Of a DNA stretch of 64,000 bases, positions 7,023 through 18,653 are shown in pieces. Position 1 is the first letter of the stretch; every line of letters starts with the position of its first letter. Source of the DNA: Pseudonocardia halophobica. Its GTDB lineage: Bacteria > Actinomycetota > Actinomycetes > Mycobacteriales > Pseudonocardiaceae. Where the stretch lies: positions 93,230-157,229 of the forward strand of contig NZ_BSFQ01000015.1 in NCBI RefSeq assembly GCF_027922425.1, in the 5' to 3' direction. Under the pieces are notes generated by a model that searched no databases, was not told where the DNA came from, and worked only from the letters and a program-made list of their open reading frames with translations. The translations under genes were made by a program, and so were the position numbers.

Positions 7023-9746
7023 ATGGACGACGGCGACGGGGGAGGCGCGGTGGGTGCGGAGAGCGAGCGGGTGCGGGGGTTCGCGAGCCTCGACGAGGGG
7101 CTGCGGTCGGGGGACCCGTGGTACCGCTGGGGCCCCTACCTGAGCGAACGGCAGTGGGGGACGGTCCGCGAGGACTACAGCCCGGACGGCGAGGCCTGGT
7201 CCTACCTGCCGCACGACCGGGCCCGCTCCCAGGCCTACCGCTGGGGCGAGGACGGCCTGGCCGGGTTCTCCGACGTCGAGCAGCGGCTCTGCCTCGGCCT
7301 GGCGCTGTGGAACGGGCGCGACCCGATCCTCAAGGAACGGATCTTCGGGCTGACCGGCCCGGAGGGGAACCACGGCGAGGACGCCAAGGAGTACTGGTGG
7401 TACCTCGACGCCGTCCCGTCCCACGCCTGGAACCGCTGGCGGTACCACTACCCCCAGGGCGCCTTCCCCTACGAGGACCTGGTGGCGACCAACGGGGCGC
7501 GCGGCCGGCACGACCCGGAGTACGAGCTGCTCGATACCGGCGTCTTCGACGACGACCGCTACTGGGTCGTCGAGGTCCACTACGCGAAGGCGGACCCGGA
7601 CGACCTGCTGGTCACCGTCGAGGTCACGAACGCCGGCCCCGAACGGGCCGAGCTGCACGTCCTGCCGACGCTCTGGTTCCGCAACACCTGGTCCTGGGAG
7701 CCGGACGCCACGCCGCCGGCGATGCGGGCGACCGGGCCCGCGACGGTCGCCGTGCCGCACCCCTTCCTCGGCGGCCTGGAGCTGGCCGCCGGCCCGGCCC
7801 CCGACGGCGCCGGGCCCGATTTGTTGTTCTGCGACAACGAGACCAACCTGCGGCGGCTCTACGGGACACCCGGGCCGGAGTACCCGAAGGACGGGATCAA
7901 CGACCACGTCGTGCGCGGCGCGGCCACGGTGAACCCGGAGGGCGCCGGGACCAAGTGCGCGGTCCGGTACCGGCTGGCGGTCGACCCCGGCGGGACCGTG
8001 GAGCTACGGCTGCGGCTGCGCCCGGCGGACCGGCCGGGCGACCTGGGCGAGGAGTTCACGCGGGTCCGCGACCGGCGGCGCGCGGAGGCGGACGAGTTCT
8101 ACGCCGAGCTGACGCCCGCGGCGGCCTCCGCCGACGAGGCGAACGTGATGCGGCAGGCCTTCGCCGGGCTGCTGTGGAGCAAGCAGTTCTACCACTACGA
8201 CGTGGCCCGCTGGCTCGACGGCGATCCGGGCCAGCCTCGGCCGCCCGCCTCCCGGGAGCACGGGCGCAACGCCCGGTGGCGGACCTTCAACTCCTTCGAC
8301 GTCATGTCCATGCCGGACAAGTGGGAGTACCCCTGGTTCGCCTCCTGGGACCTCGCCTTCCACTGCGTCGCGCTGGCGCACGTCGACCCGGGCTTCGCCA
8401 AGTACCAGCTGATCCTGGTGTGCCGGGAATGGTTCCAGCACCCCGACGGCGCCCTGCCCGCCTACGAGTGGGACTTCGGCGACATCAACCCGCCGGTGCA
8501 GGCCTGGGCCGCGCTCGAGGTGTTCGCCCTGGACGGCGCCCGCGACGTCGACTTCCTCTCCCGGGTCTTCGACAAGCTCCTGGTCAACTTCACCTGGTGG
8601 GTCAACCTGCAGGACTCCGACGGCTCGAACGTCTTCGAGGGCGGCTTCCTCGGCCTGGACAACATCGGCCCCATCGACCGCTCGCACCTGCCCCCGGGGT
8701 TCGTGCTGGAGCAGTCCGACGCGACCGGCTGGATGGCCGCCTACGCGCTGGCCATGGGCGTCATGGCGGCCGTGCTGCGGGCCGCCGGCCAGCGGCCCGC
8801 CGACGACCTGGTGCGCAAGTTCCTCGAGCACCTCGCCGCCATCCGCGGCGCCGTCGAGGCGGAGGGTCTGTGGGACCCCGAGACCGGCCTGTTCGCCGAC
8901 CGGCTCCTCGCCCCCGACGGCACGGTCGTGCCCGTCGCCGTGCGCTCGATGGTCGGCGTGATCCCGATGCTCGCCGCCGGGGTCGCGGACGAGACGACGC
9001 TGCGGCGCGCGGCCGCCGCGGGCAAGCACGTCTCCCGGCTCCTGGACCGCAAGGGCCTCGACGACGAGGCGGACCTCGCCGCGCGCGGGCTGCTGCGCGG
9101 CGGGCCGGGGAACCGGCAGCTGCTGCTCGGCGTGGTCGGCGTCGACAAGCTCGAGAGCCTCTTCACCCAGCTCTTCGACCCGGCGGAGTTCCTCTCGCCG
9201 CACGGCCTGCGCTCGGTGTCCGCCTACCACCGCGAGCACCCGTACGTGCTCGACGCGCCCGGCCTGCACGCCGAGATCGACTACGAGCCCGCCGAGTCGA
9301 CCGTCGCGATGTTCGGCGGCAACTCCAACTGGCGCGGGCCGGTGTGGTTCCCCGTCAACCACCTCGTGGTGACCTCACTGGAGCGCTACCACCGCTTCTT
9401 CGGCGACGACCACACCGTCGAGTACCCCACCGGCTCCGGCAAGCGGCTGCGCCTGGACGAGGTCGTGGCGGACCTGTGGGAGCGGCTGGTGTCGCTGTTC
9501 CTGGTCGGCGACGGCGGCCGGCGGCCCTGCTTCGGCGGGGTCGAGCGGCTGCAGCGCGATCCCCGCTGGAAGGACAACCTGCTGTTCAACGAGTACTTCC
9601 ACGGCGACGACGGCGCGGGGCTCGGCGCGTCGCACCAGACCGGCTGGACCGGGCTGGTCGCCGACGTGATCCGCCGCCGGCACGGCGCGGTCGACCCGGT
9701 CGGGGACGTGCTGCGCACGCTGCGGGAGCGGGGGCCGGACCGGTGA
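7023..9746 (+). CDS. MGH1-like glycoside hydrolase (GH63-type glucosidase)
   Basis: A 907-residue cytosolic enzyme. The N-terminal beta-sandwich-like part (about 30-380) carries family blocks such as RWGPYLSERQWGTVREDYS. The (alpha/alpha)6-barrel part (about 390-900) contains WEYPWFASWDLAFH, GDINPPVQAW, LEQSDATGWMA and GNSNWRGPVWFPVNH, where the acidic catalytic residues of GH63/MGH1-like enzymes lie. It should release glucose or a related sugar from an alpha-glucoside, mannosylglycerate or oligosaccharide; the exact substrate is not readable. Its stop overlaps the GTG of glgX by 4 nt, so the two are coupled and alpha-glucan turnover is the likely context. A GTG at 7050 with GGGGGAGG upstream is an alternative start. 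Confidence 0.85.
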   Translation: MDDGDGGGAVGAESERVRGFASLDEGLRSGDPWYRWGPYLSERQWGTVREDYSPDGEAWSYLPHDRARSQAYRWGEDGLAGFSDVEQRLCLGLALWNGRDPILKERIFGLTGPEGNHGEDAKEYWWYLDAVPSHAWNRWRYHYPQGAFPYEDLVATNGARGRHDPEYELLDTGVFDDDRYWVVEVHYAKADPDDLLVTVEVTNAGPERAELHVLPTLWFRNTWSWEPDATPPAMRATGPATVAVPHPFLGGLELAAGPAPDGAGPDLLFCDNETNLRRLYGTPGPEYPKDGINDHVVRGAATVNPEGAGTKCAVRYRLAVDPGGTVELRLRLRPADRPGDLGEEFTRVRDRRRAEADEFYAELTPAAASADEANVMRQAFAGLLWSKQFYHYDVARWLDGDPGQPRPPASREHGRNARWRTFNSFDVMSMPDKWEYPWFASWDLAFHCVALAHVDPGFAKYQLILVCREWFQHPDGALPAYEWDFGDINPPVQAWAALEVFALDGARDVDFLSRVFDKLLVNFTWWVNLQDSDGSNVFEGGFLGLDNIGPIDRSHLPPGFVLEQSDATGWMAAYALAMGVMAAVLRAAGQRPADDLVRKFLEHLAAIRGAVEAEGLWDPETGLFADRLLAPDGTVVPVAVRSMVGVIPMLAAGVADETTLRRAAAAGKHVSRLLDRKGLDDEADLAARGLLRGGPGNRQLLLGVVGVDKLESLFTQLFDPAEFLSPHGLRSVSAYHREHPYVLDAPGLHAEIDYEPAESTVAMFGGNSNWRGPVWFPVNHLVVTSLERYHRFFGDDHTVEYPTGSGKRLRLDEVVADLWERLVSLFLVGDGGRRPCFGGVERLQRDPRWKDNLLFNEYFHGDDGAGLGASHQTGWTGLVADVIRRRHGAVDPVGDVLRTLRERGPDR

Positions 9747-11845
9747 GCGGGTCCCCCGTGCTGCCCGGGGCCGTCGCCCCGTTGGGTGCCACCGTGCGCG
9801 CGGGCGGCACGAACTTCGCCGTGGCCTCGCGGGCCGACGCGGTCGAGCTCTGCCTGTTCGACGGGGCGGACGAGCGCCGGCTCGTCCTGCCCGAGTACGA
9901 CGCCGGGGTCTGGCACGGCTTCGTCCCCGGCGTCGGCCCCGGTCAGGCCTACGGCTTCCGCGCCCACGGGCCCTACGACCCCGCCCGCGGCCTGCGCTAC
10001 AACCCGGCCAAGCTGCTGCTCGACCCGTACGCGCGGGCGGTGAGCGGCGAGGTCCGCTTCGGCCCGGAGGTGCTCGGGCACGACCCGGACGATCCCGAAC
10101 GGCCGAGCATGCTGGACTCGGCCGCGCACGTCCCGCGCAGCCTGGTCGTCGGCCGTCCGGCGACGACCTCCGAGCCGGCGCCGCTGTACTCCTACGCCGA
10201 CACCGTCGTCTACGAGGTGCACGTCAAGGGGTTCACCGCGACCCACCCCGGTGTGCCGCCCGCCCTGCGCGGCACCTACGCCGGGCTGGGGCACGACGCC
10301 GCCGTGGCCCACCTCGTCGGTCTGGGCGTGACCACGGTGGAGCTGCTCCCGGTGCACCACCACGTGTCCGAGGCGTTCCTCCCGGCGCGGGGGCTCACGA
10401 ACTACTGGGGCTACAACACGATCGGCTACCTCGCCCCGCACCCCGGGTACTCCGCCGAGGTCCGGCGCGGGCGGCCCGGCGGGGAGGTCGCCGAGTTCCG
10501 GGCGATGGTCGAGGCGCTGCACCGGGCGGGCCTGGAGGTCGTGCTCGACGTCGTGTTCAACCACACCGGGGAGGGCGACCCGCACGGCCCGACGCTGTGC
10601 CACCGCGGCCTCGACAACGCCGGCTACTACCGGCTCGACCCCGCCGACCCGCGCCGCTACCTCGACACCACCGGCTGCGGCAACTCCCTCAACACCGCCG
10701 ATCCGTTCACGTTGCAGCTGGTCATGGACTCGTTGCGGTACTGGCTGACCGTGATGGGCGTCGACGGCTTCCGCTTCGACCTGGCTCCCACCCTCGCCCG
10801 CGACGACGGCGGGTTCGACCGCCTCGCCGCGTTCTTCGACCTCGTCTCCCAGGACCCCGTGGTGTCGCGGGCCAAGCTGATCGCCGAGCCGTGGGACGTC
10901 GGGCGGGCGGACAGCTACGACCTCGGCCGGTTCCCGCCGCTGTGGCGGGAGTGGAACGGCCGCTACCGCGACACGGTCCGTGACTTCTGGCGCAGCCACG
11001 ACGGTCTGCTCGGCGAGTTCGCGACCCGCTTCGCCGGCTCCGCCGACCTCTACGGCGGCCGCGGCCGCCGGCCCACCGCCTCGGTCAACTTCGTCACCGC
11101 GCACGACGGGTTCACCCTCGCCGACCTCGTGACCTACGACCGCAAGCACAACGAGGCCAACGGCGACGACAACCGGGACGGGTCGGACGACGACCGCTCG
11201 TGGAACTGCGGCCAGGAGGGCCCGACCGACGACCCCGAGGTGCGGGCGCTGCGGGCCCGGCAGCAGCGGGCGCTGCTCACCACGCTGCTGCTCTCGTTCG
11301 GGGTCCCGATGCTGCTGGGCGGCGACGAGCTCGGCCGCACCCAGCGCGGCAACAACAACGCCTACTGCCACGACGACGAGCTGACCTGGTTCGACTGGGC
11401 CCACGTCGACGACGAGCTGCTCGCCTTCACCCGCACGCTGATCGCCCTGCGGCGGTCCCATCCCGTGTTCCGCCGGCGCCGGTTCCTGTCCGGCGTCGAC
11501 TGGCGGAACCTGCGCTGGTACAGCCCCGCCGGCACGATCCTGACGGCCGCCGAGTGGGCGGACCCGTCCGCCCACTGCGTCGCGACGTACCTCGACGGCC
11601 GGGACTCCCCCGACCAGGACGCCGAGGGTCGCGCGCTGCTCGACGACGACTTCCTCGTCCTGGTCAACGCCTGGTGGGGGCCCGTCGGGTTCACCGTGCC
11701 GGCGCTGCGCACCGGCCAGGTGTGGGAGCCGGAGATCGACACCTTCGACCCCGCCGCGCCGGGCGCCCACGGCAAGCCCACGGCCGGCGACGTCGTGACC
11801 GTGGGGCCGCGCGCGGTCGTCGTCCTGCGGGCCCCCGCCGACTGA
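9743..11845 (+). CDS. glgX: glycogen debranching enzyme GlgX
   Basis: A 700-residue GH13 isoamylase-type enzyme that hydrolyses alpha-1,6 branches of phosphorylase-trimmed glycogen. The N-terminal CBM48 domain (about 1-120) is followed by the TIM barrel: VEHHxSE-like LLPVHHHVSEAF (about 199-210), LDVVFNHTGEG, GFRFDLAPTLA (catalytic Asp nucleophile), AEPWDVG (acid/base Glu) and TAHDGFTLADLV (third acid). NEANGDDNRDG and GDELGRTQRGNNN are GlgX hallmarks. The GTG at 9743 overlaps the preceding TGA (GTGA). The much longer open frame upstream in this register is only antisense-like shadow. All catalytic acids are present, so it should be active. Confidence 0.95.
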   Translation: MSGSPVLPGAVAPLGATVRAGGTNFAVASRADAVELCLFDGADERRLVLPEYDAGVWHGFVPGVGPGQAYGFRAHGPYDPARGLRYNPAKLLLDPYARAVSGEVRFGPEVLGHDPDDPERPSMLDSAAHVPRSLVVGRPATTSEPAPLYSYADTVVYEVHVKGFTATHPGVPPALRGTYAGLGHDAAVAHLVGLGVTTVELLPVHHHVSEAFLPARGLTNYWGYNTIGYLAPHPGYSAEVRRGRPGGEVAEFRAMVEALHRAGLEVVLDVVFNHTGEGDPHGPTLCHRGLDNAGYYRLDPADPRRYLDTTGCGNSLNTADPFTLQLVMDSLRYWLTVMGVDGFRFDLAPTLARDDGGFDRLAAFFDLVSQDPVVSRAKLIAEPWDVGRADSYDLGRFPPLWREWNGRYRDTVRDFWRSHDGLLGEFATRFAGSADLYGGRGRRPTASVNFVTAHDGFTLADLVTYDRKHNEANGDDNRDGSDDDRSWNCGQEGPTDDPEVRALRARQQRALLTTLLLSFGVPMLLGGDELGRTQRGNNNAYCHDDELTWFDWAHVDDELLAFTRTLIALRRSHPVFRRRRFLSGVDWRNLRWYSPAGTILTAAEWADPSAHCVATYLDGRDSPDQDAEGRALLDDDFLVLVNAWWGPVGFTVPALRTGQVWEPEIDTFDPAAPGAHGKPTAGDVVTVGPRAVVVLRAPAD

Positions 11846-11920
11846 GGTGCCGCGAGCCGCTCGGGACGGGCGGCGTGCGGCCCGCGTAACCCCGGTGTGA
11901 TCGGGTGCGACCTTGGCCGC

Positions 11921-12721
11921 ATGACGGTCATCGAGCGCGTCCGTTCGGCCGACGGCACCGAGATCGCCCTCGAGCAGGTGACCGACGGGCCCCGGCACCT
12001 GCTGCTGGTCCCGGGCGGTCCCGCCGGCCGGCGCCGCTGGGCCCGCACCGCGGCCCTGCTCGACGGCCACTACGCCTGCTGGCTGATGGACCGCCGCGGC
12101 AAGGGCGACTCCGGCGACACGCTGCCCTACGCGTTCGCCCGCGAGTTCGAGGACCTCCGGGCCGCGACCGGGCGCCTGGCGAGCCAGGGGCCGCTGAGCG
12201 TGGGCGCGAACTCCAGCGGCGCCTCCGTGGTCCTCGGTGCCGCGGTGCGCGGCCTCCCGGTCTCCGAGCTGTTCCTCTACGAGCCGCCGTGGCCGGTCGA
12301 CGGCCCGCTGACGCCGCCTGCGACCATCGACGCCCTCGACGTGATGATCACCGACGGCGACCGGGCGGGGGCGGTGACGCGGGCCCTGACCGAGGTCGTC
12401 GGCGTGCCGGCCGCCGCCGTGCGCGGCCTGCGGACGCTGCCCACCTGGGCCGAACGCGTCGCGCTGGTGCACACGTGGACCCGCGAGATGCGGGAGGTCG
12501 ACCGGCTCCCCGGGATCGACGCCCTGGCCGCGGTCGACGTGCCCGTGGTGCTGCTGCTCGGCGACCGCAGCCCGGACCACCTGCGGCGGGCCACGACGGC
12601 GATCGCCGCCGTGCTCCCGCGCGCGACGGTCGTCCCGCTCCCGGGCCAGGGCCACGGCGCGCTCGACGAGGCACCGGCGGTCGTCGCCGAGGCCCTGCTC
12701 GCCCGGGTCACCCCGAGCTGA
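11921..12721 (+). CDS. alpha/beta-fold hydrolase
   Basis: A 266-residue protein from the ATG at 11921; a GTG 24 nt earlier is also open, but MTVIERVRSADGTEIAL is the usual N-terminus of this family. An oxyanion loop LVPGGP (about 28-33) is followed by a nucleophile elbow GANSSGASVV (about 96), with the Ser flanked by small residues, a later Asp in LLGDRSPDH and a His in GQGHGAL (about 247). This order Ser-Asp-His is the alpha/beta-hydrolase triad. The substrate is unknown. It converges on the pyruvate phosphate dikinase gene with a gap of 12 nt. Confidence 0.8.
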   Translation: MTVIERVRSADGTEIALEQVTDGPRHLLLVPGGPAGRRRWARTAALLDGHYACWLMDRRGKGDSGDTLPYAFAREFEDLRAATGRLASQGPLSVGANSSGASVVLGAAVRGLPVSELFLYEPPWPVDGPLTPPATIDALDVMITDGDRAGAVTRALTEVVGVPAAAVRGLRTLPTWAERVALVHTWTREMREVDRLPGIDALAAVDVPVVLLLGDRSPDHLRRATTAIAAVLPRATVVPLPGQGHGALDEAPAVVAEALLARVTPS

Positions 12722-12733
12722 CGCGACCCTCGA

Positions 12734-15454
<2,721 letters not shown>

Positions 15455-15580
15455 CGGCCACCTCACACGTCGTCGGGCAGAGGTCCTCGCCCCGCAGTCG
15501 AGCCGGGGATCCGATGCTGCCGCGCCGCGGGCCCGGGGGCCAGACCCGGACGCCGGATCACCGCGGCCGCGAGCGCGAGC

Positions 15581-15612
15581 GGCCCGCCTCCCCCGGCGGG
15601 GGGAGGCGGGCC
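15581..15612. repeat. perfect 14-bp GC inverted repeat, 4-nt loop
   Basis: GGCCCGCCTCCCCC (15581-15594) pairs perfectly with 15599-15612 around the loop GGCG. No gene ends here: both neighbours are transcribed away from it. It therefore lies in the 5' region of ppdK (127 nt upstream of its ATG) and is a candidate attenuator, RNA structure or protein site rather than an ordinary terminator. Confidence 0.7.
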
Positions 15613-15672
15613 ACGCGCGGCGATGGACCCGTACGGGCACCGCGGTGGGAGCGGACCGGCGAACACGGACGG

Positions 15673-15700
15673 GCCGGGGTGGGTCGCGCACCACCCCGGC
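15673..15700. repeat. perfect 10-bp inverted repeat, 8-nt loop
   Basis: GCCGGGGTGG (15673-15682) and CCACCCCGGC (15691-15700) flank GTCGCGCA. It lies 60 nt from the larger hairpin in the same divergent region, about 190 nt upstream of the CarH-like start. It may be an operator or the apex of a structured ppdK leader. Confidence 0.55.
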
Positions 15701-15887
15701 GCCGGGTCCGGCACTCCGACATCGGCCCGGTCCGCGTCCCGCACCTGGGGGGCGGGTGTGGGCTGCACGCACCGGGTCGACCTGGTTCCAGCGTGCGGTG
15801 GCGCGGGCCGCGGGGCAACGGCCGAACCTGCGCATTCGAACCTGCCGTCTCGCTGCGCCCGGGGCCGGGGAGGCGCACCCTGATCCC

Positions 15888-16793
15888 GTGCCAGTCGCCG
15901 CACCGGACCGCACGGATCGTCCGTTGACGATCCAGCAGGTCAGCGCGCTGCTCGCGGTGCCGGTCTCCACGCTGCGCACGTGGGAGCACCGCTACTCGGT
16001 GCCCGGCGTCGTCCGCACCCAGGGCGGGCACCGCCGCTACCCGGCGCAGGTGATCGACGAGCTGCGGATCATCCGGGACGAGATCGCCCGCGGCCGGCGC
16101 GCCGGCGACGCCGCGACGACCGCCCGCCTGCTGGTGGACTCCGACGAACCCGGCCGCGACCTGGTGGACCGCTTCCTGGAGGCGGCGCGCGCCATGGACC
16201 AGGGCGGGGTCCGCGCCTGTCTCGACGAGGCCGCCGGGCGGCTGGGCCTGGGCGCCACGGTCGACCTCGTGCTCGTGCCCGCGATGCGCCGGATCGGGCA
16301 CTGGTGGGAGATCGGGAGCTGCGACGTCGGCCACGAGCACCTGGCCACCGAGGCCGCGCGCACCTGGCTGTCGCGGATCGTGGCCTTCGCGCCAGAGCCG
16401 CGCCCGGGCGGGTGCGTCCTGCTGGCCTGCGGCCCGCGTGACCTGCACTCGCTGGGGCTGGAGGCGTTCGGCATGCTCCTCGCCTCGGACGGACGGTCCT
16501 GCCGCGTCCTCGGTGCGCGGACCCCCGTCCCGACCCTGACGATCGCGGCGGAGACGCTGGACGCGGCCGCCGTCGTGGTGGTCTCCCACCTGGCCGTCGG
16601 CCGGCGGCCGGCGGTCGCCGCCCTGTCCGCCATGGCGGCCCAGGGCAGGCCGGCCTTCTACGCCGGCAACGCCTTCCTCACCCGGCCGTCCCGCCGCCGG
16701 GTCCCCGGCCGCTACCTGGGCGAGAGCCACCGCGAGGCGGTCCACCTGCTCGAGGAGGCCCTGGTCGGACCGGCGCTCGACGAGCCGGGCTGA
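15888..16793 (+). CDS. MerR-family B12-binding regulator, CarH-like
   Basis: A 301-residue regulator from the GTG at 15888. Residues about 9-75 are a MerR winged helix (TIQQVSALLAVPVSTLRTWE, then GGHRRY). Residues about 85-160 form the four-helix cobalamin-cap bundle containing W-x9-EH (Trp140, Glu150-His151). Residues about 170-290 are a Rossmann B12-binding domain with the DxHxxG motif as DLHSLG from residue 185. In Thermus and Myxococcus CarH these three elements make a coenzyme-B12 photoreceptor repressor of carotenoid genes. No carotenoid gene lies nearby; the neighbours are ppdK (divergent) and PPK2 (75 nt downstream, same strand). Light or B12 control of these is inference. Confidence 0.85.
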   Translation: MPVAAPDRTDRPLTIQQVSALLAVPVSTLRTWEHRYSVPGVVRTQGGHRRYPAQVIDELRIIRDEIARGRRAGDAATTARLLVDSDEPGRDLVDRFLEAARAMDQGGVRACLDEAAGRLGLGATVDLVLVPAMRRIGHWWEIGSCDVGHEHLATEAARTWLSRIVAFAPEPRPGGCVLLACGPRDLHSLGLEAFGMLLASDGRSCRVLGARTPVPTLTIAAETLDAAAVVVVSHLAVGRRPAVAALSAMAAQGRPAFYAGNAFLTRPSRRRVPGRYLGESHREAVHLLEEALVGPALDEPG

Positions 16794-16868
16794 TTGCCGG
16801 GCGGGCCGGACGACCGCGCGCCCCTCGCCGTTCACCCTCCCGTCGCCCACATGGGTGAGGCTGGCGCC

Positions 16869-17822
16869 ATGGACGACGAACACGGCGCCGGGCCCGAGGT
16901 GCCGGGGACGCTCGCGCTCCCGGGCCCGCGGTACGAGGTGGACGACTCCGACGACGACGACCCGGTGCTGCTCGAGGCCGGCGGCGTCCCCGTCGACACC
17001 TGGCGCGAGGGCTACCCGTACCCCGAGCGGCTCTCCCGGGACGAGTACGAGCAGGTCAAGCGCCTGCTCCAGATCGAGCTGCTGAAGCTGCAGAGCTGGG
17101 TCAAGGAGACCGGCGCGCGGATCGTGGTGCTGTTCGAGGGCCGCGACGCCGCGGGCAAGGGCGGCACGATCAAGCGCTTCATGGAGCACCTCAACCCGCG
17201 GGGCGCCCGGGTGGTGGCGCTGGAGAAGCCGACCGAGCGCGAGGCCGGCCAGTGGTACTTCCAGCGGTACGTCGCGCACCTGCCCGGGGCCGGCGAGATC
17301 GTGCTGTTCGACCGCAGCTGGTACAACCGCGCCGGCGTCGAGCGCGTCATGGGGTTCACCGAGCCGCGCGACTACATGGAGTTCCTGCGGGCCGCCCCGG
17401 AGCTCGAGCGGATGCTCGTCCGCTCCGGGATCCACCTGGTCAAACTGTGGTTCTCGGTGTCGCAGAACGAGCAGCGCACCCGCTTCCTCATCCGCCAGGT
17501 CGACCCGGTGCGGCAGTGGAAGCTCTCCCCGATGGACCTCGCCTCCCTGGACCGCTGGGAGGACTACACCGAGGCCAAGGAGGCCATGTTCTTCTACACC
17601 GACACCGCGGACGCCCCGTGGACGGTGATCAAGAGCAACGACAAGAAGCGCGCCCGGCTGGAGGCGATCCGGCACGTGCTGGGGCTGTTCGACTACCCCG
17701 GCAAGGACCCGAGCGTCGCGACCCCGCCGGACCCGCTGATCGTCGGGCCCGCCGCGTCCGTCTTCGAGGCGGGCGAGGGCCGCGCGGTGTTCCCGCCGCT
17801 GGCCGGCCACCCGCCGCGCTGA
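16869..17822 (+). CDS. ppk2: polyphosphate kinase 2 (PPK2)
   Basis: A 317-residue kinase that transfers phosphate between polyphosphate and nucleotides. The ATG at 16869 is preceded by GGTGAGG; an in-frame ATG at 16851 is an alternative. The acidic N-terminus (DDSDDDD) precedes the PPK2 domain: VLFEGRDAAGKGGTIKRF is the Walker A region, EIVLFDRSWYNRAGVERVMG is the Walker B and lid region, and WKLSPMD, RWEDYTEAKEAMF and WTVIKSNDKKRAR are family blocks. All catalytic motifs are intact. The class (I, II or III) cannot be set with certainty from these motifs. It is co-oriented with the CarH-like regulator gene. Confidence 0.93.
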   Translation: MDDEHGAGPEVPGTLALPGPRYEVDDSDDDDPVLLEAGGVPVDTWREGYPYPERLSRDEYEQVKRLLQIELLKLQSWVKETGARIVVLFEGRDAAGKGGTIKRFMEHLNPRGARVVALEKPTEREAGQWYFQRYVAHLPGAGEIVLFDRSWYNRAGVERVMGFTEPRDYMEFLRAAPELERMLVRSGIHLVKLWFSVSQNEQRTRFLIRQVDPVRQWKLSPMDLASLDRWEDYTEAKEAMFFYTDTADAPWTVIKSNDKKRARLEAIRHVLGLFDYPGKDPSVATPPDPLIVGPAASVFEAGEGRAVFPPLAGHPPR

Positions 17823-18004
17823 CGCCGGTCCGCCCGGCGGGACGACCTCTCCCGCACCTTCAGGGCGGCTCGGTCCCGCAGCTCGTCGAGCCCCTTGATC
17901 GCCGTCTGGACGAACGGGATCAGGTCGCGGATCACGTCCGTCACCGCCGCGACGGCATGGCGTCGCCCGGTCGACGAGATCCACGTGCTCGGCACGAGTG
18001 CCAC
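17693..18004 (-). CDS. possible small protein overlapping the ppk2 3' end
   Basis: The frame has near-total G/C at third positions over its first 65 codons, which lie outside ppk2, suggesting real coding. The start at GTG 18004 has GAAGGGG about 7 nt upstream. The N-terminal part (VALVPSTWISSTGRRHAVAA and on) predicts one amphipathic helix followed by a basic region. The last 43 codons are antisense to ppk2 and Gly/Ser/Pro-rich, so the C-terminus is doubtful. No family is recognised. It converges on ppk2 with about 130 nt of overlap. Confidence 0.4.
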   Translation of the reverse strand: MALVPSTWISSTGRRHAVAAVTDVIRDLIPFVQTAIKGLDELRDRAALKVRERSSRRADRRQRGGWPASGGNTARPSPASKTDAAGPTISGSGGVATLGSLPG

Positions 18005-18216
18005 GGTGTCCACCCCTTCGCTTCGGCCCCTCGGATGACGGTGGAGCCGTAGTCAACCCCGGATGGAGCAGCGGCGCCACGGCTGAGGGCCCTCCTGGCC
18101 ACCTGTTCATCGACAGGTCAGGTCGAGGCCACCTCGACCCGCCGATCGGCGCCTACCCTCCGTACCAGGGGCTCGTCCCGGCACACACGCCCGGGCCCGC
18201 GCGGAGGGAGGCCGAC

Positions 18217-18486
18217 GTGACCGTCCGGGGATCCGGCGTCGGTCTGCGCCTGGTCCGAGCGTGGGCCCGGCTCGTCGGCGCCGTGTTCGTCGGCGGCCTG
18301 ACGGCCGCGGTGGCGGTCGCGTGGGCCGGCGCCGAGCTCGGCCGGGCGGTGCGTGGCGAGCGCCGGCGGAGCACGCCGGGCCGGCGGCGCAGCTGCGTCT
18401 GGTGCGGGTACCGGCACACCCGCCATCCCGTGCGAGTCCACGCGGACGACCTGGCCGTCCGGCTCTACGAGCGCGTCACGGCGTAG
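18217..18486 (+). CDS. small single-TM protein with a Cys/His tail
   Basis: I choose the GTG at 18217 because GGAGGGAGG lies just upstream; the open frame before it lacks a ribosome site. The 89-residue product has one hydrophobic segment (about 10-38, RLVGAVFVGGLTAAVAVAW). A basic stretch and a short CVWCGYRHTRH motif (about 61-71) follow, in which two Cys and two His could bind a metal. No known family is recognised, and neighbours give no clue to its role. Confidence 0.55.
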   Translation: MTVRGSGVGLRLVRAWARLVGAVFVGGLTAAVAVAWAGAELGRAVRGERRRSTPGRRRSCVWCGYRHTRHPVRVHADDLAVRLYERVTA

Positions 18487-18653
18487 CCGCCGCGCCGCGG
18501 CGCAGCCGGGCCCCGGGTCCGTCGAGCACGATCGCGAGCCCGCCCGCGACCACCCGGAACGGATGACGAGGCCAGGGGCACCGGCCGTCGACACTTCCGT
18601 CGGATGCCCGACGACCCGCCCGGGCCCGCGACCGATCCCGATCGGAGACGACG

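Larger units (their letters stand above)
15455..15887. other. 433-nt divergent intergenic region between ppdK and the CarH-like gene
   Basis: No open frame here has coding character matching a known protein. It holds the ppdK leader and the promoter zone of both flanking genes, and two strong inverted repeats listed separately (15581-15612 and 15673-15700). The length is unusual for this compact genome. A TTCGAAT on the minus strand near 15833-15839 resembles a tRNA T-loop, but the flanking stem does not pair. Confidence 0.6.

Noticed and set aside
7118..9742. Long N-terminal extension of the glgX frame through the glucosidase gene
   Set aside because: The extension is Arg/Pro/Ala-rich and out of frame with the intact GH63-like gene; the GTG at 9743 gives the normal GlgX length.
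15828..15845. TTCGAAT on the minus strand resembling a tRNA T-loop
   Set aside because: The flanking bases do not form the 5-bp T-stem and no anticodon or acceptor arm can be drawn.
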